From: a virus
Direction: 5' to 3' (one strand)
DNA: 22,825 nucleotides
IMG/VR virus record: IMGVR_UViG_3300006810_000424
Location: 1-22,825 of that record
Of the stretch, positions 19,235 through 22,825 are shown one piece after another. The notes under the pieces were generated by a model, which ran no database searches, was not told the origin of the DNA, and saw only the letters and a list, made by a program, of their open reading frames with translations. Every line of letters begins with the position of its first letter. Positions within the stretch are counted from its first letter, which is position 1. The position numbers and the translations under genes are program-made.

Positions 19235-19359
19235 GCCGGATCACATCGATCTGGCGGTGTCCTGCGTGCGGACAAACCATCACGCTGCTCATTACACCAG
19301 CCACCCCACCCACCTGTTCACGTCACACAGGTGGTGGGAGACGCATGGAAAAAATCTGA
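19231..19359 (+). CDS. Very small putative zinc-ribbon protein
   Basis: A 42-residue protein (MSRITSIWRCPACGQTITLL, then TPPTCSRHTGG). C-P-A-C-G is half of a zinc ribbon, and the later C-x2-H could complete it. The GTG overlaps the previous stop (GTGA). The last codons MEKI and the stop lie inside the A tract of promoter D. A hairpin (19310-19317 with 19327-19334) is within the coding region. Confidence 0.5.
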   Translation: MSRITSIWRCPACGQTITLLITPATPPTCSRHTGGGRRMEKI

Positions 19360-19402
19360 GAAAAGAGTTGCAAGCCCTACGCCAATCTGGTTAGATGTGT
19401 GT
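19349..19402 (+). promoter_or_regulatory. Promoter cassette copy D (leaderless type)
   Basis: A6 (19349-19354) and TCTGAGAAAA, 13 bp from the A tract to the -35 TTGCAA (19368-19373), 17-bp spacer starting GCCCTACG as in copy A, -10 TTAGAT (19391-19396), and six bases to the ATG at 19403. The A tract is 10 bp closer to the -35 than in copies A-C, one helical turn. Confidence 0.8.
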
Positions 19403-19633
19403 ATGACCAACAACAGCAACACCACAAAGGCCCGTCAGACCGGCACCCACGTCACCCTCACCGAGGGCGACGACCTGCCGTGGATGCTCGTCTGCGACGA
19501 GCACGGAGGCTGCTGCGAGTTCGAGACCAAGCGTGAAGCGATCCACCACCGTTCGTCACCCATCGACTGGTGCGAGTGGTGTGCAGACAACTGGCGTGGC
19601 ACCGACTACGCCGGACCGATCCTGACCAACTGA
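19403..19633 (+). CDS. Small Cys/His-rich protein, leaderless
   Basis: A 76-residue protein starting MTNNSNTTKARQTGTHVTLT. Two Cys/His clusters follow: CDEHGGCC (about 31-38) and HHRSSPIDWCEWC (about 49-61). Together they could bind one or two zinc ions. The middle alternates Cys with acidic and aromatic residues. The start is set by promoter D; the frame is open further back but would include the promoter. It may be an early host-takeover or nucleic-acid-binding protein, which is inference from size and promoter only. Confidence 0.72.
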   Translation: MTNNSNTTKARQTGTHVTLTEGDDLPWMLVCDEHGGCCEFETKREAIHHRSSPIDWCEWCADNWRGTDYAGPILTN

Positions 19634-19662
19634 CCGACCAACAACCAACAGGAGAAACCAAC

Positions 19663-19989
19663 ATGAACACCACCACCACACGCAAGATGAAAGCCCTCGT
19701 GGACTTCCGACCGGGCCGTGAGGACGACTACGGCATCCACCAATACTTCGGTCGGCTCGTCAGTCAGAACGGGACAGCGATCATGGACCGCCAGTTGGAC
19801 GGGCAGACCGTTCAGCACTACCTGTGCCGCCTTGACCGCTACTTCGACGGTGCCGAGTGCAGATGGCAACTGACGACTCAGGGTTGGCACAAGGGATCAC
19901 GTCGCTACCGGCGTGGCACCTTCACCGAGATGATCGAAGCAGCAGAGAAGTGGGCTGCTCGCCGGTTCTACTCCGAGGCCGACGCCTGA
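19663..19989 (+). CDS. Small basic hypothetical protein
   Basis: A 108-residue protein. AGGAG at 19649-19653 fixes the ATG at 19663. The first residues (MNTTTTRKMK) again have an Asn/Thr tract although this gene has a normal leader. The rest is rich in Arg, Tyr and aromatic residues (GIHQYFGRLVSQNG, HYLCRLDRYFDGAECRWQLT, WHKGSRRYRRGTFTEM), suggesting a compact beta fold with a basic surface. Its stop overlaps the next ATG. Function unknown. Confidence 0.68.
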   Translation: MNTTTTRKMKALVDFRPGREDDYGIHQYFGRLVSQNGTAIMDRQLDGQTVQHYLCRLDRYFDGAECRWQLTTQGWHKGSRRYRRGTFTEMIEAAEKWAARRFYSEADA

Positions 19990-20171
19990 TGGGATTGCAC
20001 CGCTACTTCCAAATCACCTGCGACGACTGTGGCGAGGAAGGCCCACAGGCAGGACACTCATCGTACGTTCAACTGGACGCACGACAAAGCAACTGGTCGA
20101 ACTCACCGAAGTACGGGTGGCGATGCCCAGACTGCAACGGACGGAACAGGAGACTGTACGGAGATGAATGA
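19989..20171 (+). CDS. Small zinc-ribbon protein
   Basis: A 60-residue protein with two cysteine pairs: ITCDDCGEEG (about 9-18) and WRCPDCNGRN (about 47-56). Two C-x2-C pairs about 36 residues apart form a standard zinc ribbon. It starts on the previous stop (TGATG) and overlaps the exonuclease gene by eight bases, which suggests that it is made together with that enzyme. A DNA- or protein-binding adaptor role is possible. Confidence 0.65.
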   Translation: MGLHRYFQITCDDCGEEGPQAGHSSYVQLDARQSNWSNSPKYGWRCPDCNGRNRRLYGDE

Positions 20172-21678
20172 CAACTTCATTCAACAGCCAACACGCCGAG
20201 ACCGATGGGGTCGCTACCTTGTCGTGCCACCCGACGGAGGGAAACCAGTCGGGTACACCCGTGCGACCACCATCGCCAAAACACTGGACGACACGTCGTC
20301 GTTGATGTCGTGGGCAGAACGCATGACTGCCATCGGGCTGTCACGCCGACCCGACATCCTCGCCCAAATCGGCGACGCAGAAACCGACAAGACACAACTC
20401 AACCGGCTGTGCGAACAGGCGAAAGAGGCCGGAGGAGCAACCATCCGACGTGACCTCGGCACCGCCTTGCACTCCATGTTGGAACACTCCATCACCGACC
20501 CCGGCTACACGGTGCCACCGGCACACGCCGACGACATCAAAGCCGTCCACCGGCTACTCGCCGAACACGGGTTGACAGCCGACCCTGACATGTGTGAACG
20601 CATCGTCGTCAACGACCAACACAAGATCGCAGGCACTTTCGACCTGCTGCTACGACACACCGACGGACGGCAGGTGCTCGCCGATTTCAAAACCGGGACA
20701 AGCATCGACTACTCCGGTGTCGCCTTCTCCACCCAGTTGACCATCTACGCCAACGCAGACAGCCTCTACCGGCAAGGCGTCAACGCAGACGGCAGCGACG
20801 ATGTGCGAGAACCGATGCCGAACGTCGCCACCGATCACGCCTACATCATCCACTGCCAACCCGGCAGCGGTGTCGCCACCCTCCACCGGCTCACACTGGA
20901 CATCGATCTGTTGGACACGGCGTTGAAGGTGCGAGACATCCGGAAACGACGTGACCTGCTCACCGAACTAGAAGCCGACACCGATGATGATGTTGCGTCG
21001 GAGGCTCGTGATCTGTGGATCAGGGCACGCATCGACCGGATCCGTGACGCCGACCGGGAACGGCTCGCACTCCGCTGGCCAGCCGACACCGTGCCCACCC
21101 CCAAAAAGATCGACAGGTACACCAACCAACACATCGATCTCCTCATCCCCATCATCGATGATCTGGAAGCCATCAACGAGATCCCGTTCCCAGATCGTGA
21201 CCCTGACGCACCGGCACCGGCACCACGCAAACGGACAACCCAGACAACCAAACCACGACAGGATGCCGACGATGAGATGCCTGACGAGGGCGACCTCACA
21301 CCCGACATCGCCAACCAGTTGAAGGAACGCTTCACCCAACTGAACAAACAGCAGATTCAACGGTTGCAGCAATGCACGATGGAAGCGAAACGGGCGAACC
21401 TGCCGATCCGTGTCGCCGAGAACCCGACCGCACGACGCTGCAACATTTCACGCATCCTGTTCCACGCAGTTGAACGTGACTGGCGGTTCGATGATCTGCG
21501 AGGAATCCTCGCCGGGATTCTTGACATCCCCCACGCCGACGTGGAAGTGTTGCCGTTCGGCGCAGCCATAGGTCTCCTCAACCACGAACAAGCAGACAGC
21601 ATGGCGAAGTTCGTTGAGATGGGAGAAACACTCACAACCCGTGAGCAACCACAAAACCAAGAGAAAGCGAGTAACTGA
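20164..21678 (+). CDS. Cas4/RecB-family exonuclease
   Basis: A 504-residue protein. The N-terminal 200 residues contain the RecB-type nuclease motifs: G99-x3-H103 (RDLGTALH), G157-T-F-D160 (KIAGTFD), D174-F-K176 (LADFKTG) and Q191-x3-Y195 (STQLTIYA). These bind a metal ion and degrade DNA ends, usually to make 3' single strands for recombination. The later 300 residues are helical with a Pro/Arg linker (PDAPAPAPRKRTTQTTKP) and a C-terminal domain of unknown role. The Cys residues of the Fe-S cluster in true Cas4 are not evident. An SSB-like gene follows at once, consistent with a recombination pair. Confidence 0.85.
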   Translation: MNDNFIQQPTRRDRWGRYLVVPPDGGKPVGYTRATTIAKTLDDTSSLMSWAERMTAIGLSRRPDILAQIGDAETDKTQLNRLCEQAKEAGGATIRRDLGTALHSMLEHSITDPGYTVPPAHADDIKAVHRLLAEHGLTADPDMCERIVVNDQHKIAGTFDLLLRHTDGRQVLADFKTGTSIDYSGVAFSTQLTIYANADSLYRQGVNADGSDDVREPMPNVATDHAYIIHCQPGSGVATLHRLTLDIDLLDTALKVRDIRKRRDLLTELEADTDDDVASEARDLWIRARIDRIRDADRERLALRWPADTVPTPKKIDRYTNQHIDLLIPIIDDLEAINEIPFPDRDPDAPAPAPRKRTTQTTKPRQDADDEMPDEGDLTPDIANQLKERFTQLNKQQIQRLQQCTMEAKRANLPIRVAENPTARRCNISRILFHAVERDWRFDDLRGILAGILDIPHADVEVLPFGAAIGLLNHEQADSMAKFVEMGETLTTREQPQNQEKASN

Positions 21679-21681
21679 GCA

Positions 21682-22104
21682 ATGAGTTTCACAGACGACT
21701 TCATGTCCGGAGGTGGCGAGAAACTGCCAGCCTTCAAGTTCAACGAGATCGGTGACACCGTAAAAGGTCAGATCATCGACATCGACAAGTTGGAGGACCG
21801 CAGACCGGACGGCACCCCGAACACTTGGGATGACGGATCACCGAAGCATGTGTGGGTGTTCAAGTTGGACACCAGCATGGACGGCACCGCCGACACCGCC
21901 CTGTGGGTGCGAGGCAACATGGTGACCGCCATCCGTGGTGCCCTCGCCGACGCCGGACTGAACCCGTCCACGCAGCCCACCATCATCACCGTGAAGCACC
22001 ACGAACTCGGTGAGCCGAAGCGCAAGGGATACCACCCAGCAAAGTTGTTCAAAGCGAAGGCAGAACCCGGACAGAAACCTGCCGTCGATATGGACGACTT
22101 CTAA
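21682..22104 (+). CDS. Single-stranded DNA-binding protein (putative)
   Basis: A 140-residue protein. Strand-rich N-terminus (FKFNEIGDTVKGQIIDIDKL) and VWVFKLDTSMDG suit an OB fold, and the acidic C-terminal tip (VDMDDF) resembles the D-D-x-x-F tail by which SSB recruits partners. The immediate neighbourhood of an exonuclease supports ssDNA protection during recombination or replication. It ends by TAATG overlap with the next gene. A diverged family member rather than a typical bacterial SSB. Confidence 0.7.
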   Translation: MSFTDDFMSGGGEKLPAFKFNEIGDTVKGQIIDIDKLEDRRPDGTPNTWDDGSPKHVWVFKLDTSMDGTADTALWVRGNMVTAIRGALADAGLNPSTQPTIITVKHHELGEPKRKGYHPAKLFKAKAEPGQKPAVDMDDF

Positions 22105-22304
22105 TGGGAGGCAAAAAGGCGAGCAGCAACCGGACCGGGCAACGCACACGCATCAACCCGATCACCGGACAGGCAGAAACCGTCACCGGCACCAAAGCCG
22201 GAAAGAAACGAACCCACCTCCCCTACGGACACCAACTGCGAACCCACGACCTGTCACGCACAGAACGTGAACGCAGACGGCAAGCACGACAGGCCACCGA
22301 CTAG
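22104..22304 (+). CDS. Small highly basic protein
   Basis: A 66-residue protein with Lys/Arg throughout (MGGKKASSNRTGQRTRINP, then TERERRRQARQATD) and few hydrophobic residues, so it is probably disordered alone. It could bind nucleic acid. It starts on the stop of the SSB-like gene (TAATG) and is followed by a structured non-coding gap. Confidence 0.6.
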   Translation: MGGKKASSNRTGQRTRINPITGQAETVTGTKAGKKRTHLPYGHQLRTHDLSRTERERRRQARQATD

Positions 22305-22318
22305 GTAGCCTGCATCCA

Positions 22319-22367
22319 GTGTGGGGTGCCACCCCACCTTCCCCCTCTCACCGGTGGCACCCCACAC
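22319..22367 (+). promoter_or_regulatory. Perfect 15-bp inverted repeat with alternative hairpin
   Basis: GTGTGGGGTGCCACC (22319-22333) pairs perfectly with 22353-22367 across a 19-base loop. A competing local hairpin pairs 22321-22327 with 22331-22337 (GTGGGGT with ACCCCAC). The structure ends ten bases before the ATG at 22378. No T tract follows. It may be an RNA switch, an attenuator, or a protein-binding site. Confidence 0.6.
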
Positions 22368-22377
22368 ACCCCCCACG

Positions 22378-22566
22378 ATGACCTCACCGACCGACCAGAA
22401 CGTGGCATGGATGGACTACGCCAACCTCATCGCCCACATCGTTGACATCGGCATCGGACGACGCACCCAACTCATCGAAGCCGGATTTCAACCAGAGATC
22501 GCCGACGTGATCTCCGGCAACATCATCATCCAAATCACAGACCATCTCATCAACGATGCCTCTTGA
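22378..22566 (+). CDS. Small hypothetical protein
   Basis: A 62-residue protein (MTSPTDQNVAWMDYANLIAH, then a hydrophobic-acidic helix region and IIIQITDHLINDAS). The ATG at 22378 follows the inverted repeat; the open frame further back runs through the repeat and is unlikely to be translated. No ribosome site is evident. It overlaps the next gene by 11 bases. Function unknown. Confidence 0.55.
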   Translation: MTSPTDQNVAWMDYANLIAHIVDIGIGRRTQLIEAGFQPEIADVISGNIIIQITDHLINDAS

Positions 22567-22759
22567 ACCACTCACTGACGATCACCCACTCTGCCAATGG
22601 GACGGACCTCTACTCCCCTTAGAACCCATCGACTATGCCCACATGATCGAACACGGCACGGACAAGGGATACCAACAACACCGACGATTCGGGATCGCCT
22701 ACTGCGATCCGTGTCGGGAAGCGCACCGGGAACTACGCCGACAGGATCGGGCAGCGTGA
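22556..22759 (+). CDS. Small Cys-motif protein (HGT...C-x2-C family)
   Basis: A 67-residue protein. Its second half (HGTDKGYQQHRRFGIAYCDP, then CREAHRELRRQDRA) has the same pattern as the product of 16172-16378: H/C-G-T, G/A-Y, H-R, C-x2-C-R-x-A, Arg-rich end. The N-terminus is different (acidic, Pro/Leu-rich, one Cys). It is coupled by GTGA to a WhiB-like gene. A metal- and nucleic-acid-binding regulatory role is plausible. Confidence 0.65.
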   Translation: MPLEPLTDDHPLCQWDGPLLPLEPIDYAHMIEHGTDKGYQQHRRFGIAYCDPCREAHRELRRQDRAA

Positions 22760-22825
22760 CCGACTACAACTACACGTTCGACTTCGACCCTGCCCCGTGG
22801 ATTCGACACGCAGCCTGCCGACACC
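22756..22825 (+). CDS. WhiB-like regulator, N-terminal fragment (runs off window)
   Basis: Only 23 codons are present before the window ends. The fragment contains FDPAPWIRHAACRH, which matches the start of WhiB-family iron-sulfur proteins, where an aromatic residue and W-x-x-x-A-x-C precede the first cluster-binding Cys. The remaining cysteines and the G-V/I-W-G-G turn would lie beyond the edge. GTG start overlaps the previous stop (GTGA). WhiB proteins regulate transcription by binding the primary sigma factor, and phage copies can redirect host genes. Confidence 0.6.
   Translation, partial: MTDYNYTFDFDPAPWIRHAACRH

Noticed and set aside
1-22825. tRNA genes, integrase and attachment sites
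   Set aside because: No cloverleaf, no tyrosine or serine recombinase motif and no att-like repeat was recognised by eye. A tRNA search program would be decisive for the first.

Overview
This window is a stretch of a tailed double-stranded DNA phage (or prophage-like) genome. Every credible gene lies on the + strand and genes are packed head to tail, often with ATGA, GTGA or TGATG overlaps. A long tape measure protein, a tail assembly chaperone with a -1 frameshift site and no visible sheath gene point to a siphovirus. The host is very probably an actinobacterium. The last gene begins like a WhiB-type iron-sulfur regulator, a family confined to Actinobacteria and their phages. Several genes appear to be transcribed without a leader, which is common in Actinobacteria. 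A secreted protein carries a very long Thr-rich linker of the kind I associate with Acidimicrobiia such as Ilumatobacter; that narrower host guess is inference.

Layout. Positions 1-160 hold a strong intrinsic terminator followed by a promoter. Positions 168-2618 hold a small leaderless gene, a small head-proximal gene, two glycosyltransferases and a methyltransferase. Positions 2618-8966 hold the neck and tail genes: head-tail connector, tail-terminator-like protein, major tail protein, frameshifted chaperone, tape measure and a large minor tail protein. Positions 8978-11310 hold two glycine-rich tail-fibre/adhesin genes, each followed by a small partner gene; this cassette is duplicated with an exact 1180-bp offset. 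Positions 11320-14242 form the lysis and surface region: M15-like endolysin, a secreted Thr-rich protein, then four small membrane proteins, two of them paralogous holin-like proteins. Positions 14267-15503 encode a small HTH-like protein and an Mre11/SbcD-like metallophosphoesterase.

Positions 15594-22825 are the non-structural region. It has several promoter-led clusters of very small genes, many with Cys-pair motifs, plus a Holliday-junction-resolvase-like nuclease, a signal-anchored lysozyme/transglycosylase-like protein, a Cas4/RecB-family exonuclease, an SSB-like protein, and the start of a WhiB-like regulator. Terminase, portal and capsid genes are not present and probably lie to the left; replication genes may lie to the right.

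The most distinctive signal is a repeated promoter cassette found four times (near 101-170, 15594-15664, 17299-17369 and 19349-19405). It has an A6-8 TCTGA tract, a TTGCAA or TTGACA -35 box, a shared CTACG motif in the spacer, a -10 box, and an ATG placed 6-8 bases after the -10, where transcription should start. A fifth simpler promoter of the same geometry precedes 16172. These should give leaderless mRNAs whose first codons are unusually rich in AAC and ACC. Two of the copies are nearly identical over 95 bp and each drives a translationally coupled two-gene unit.
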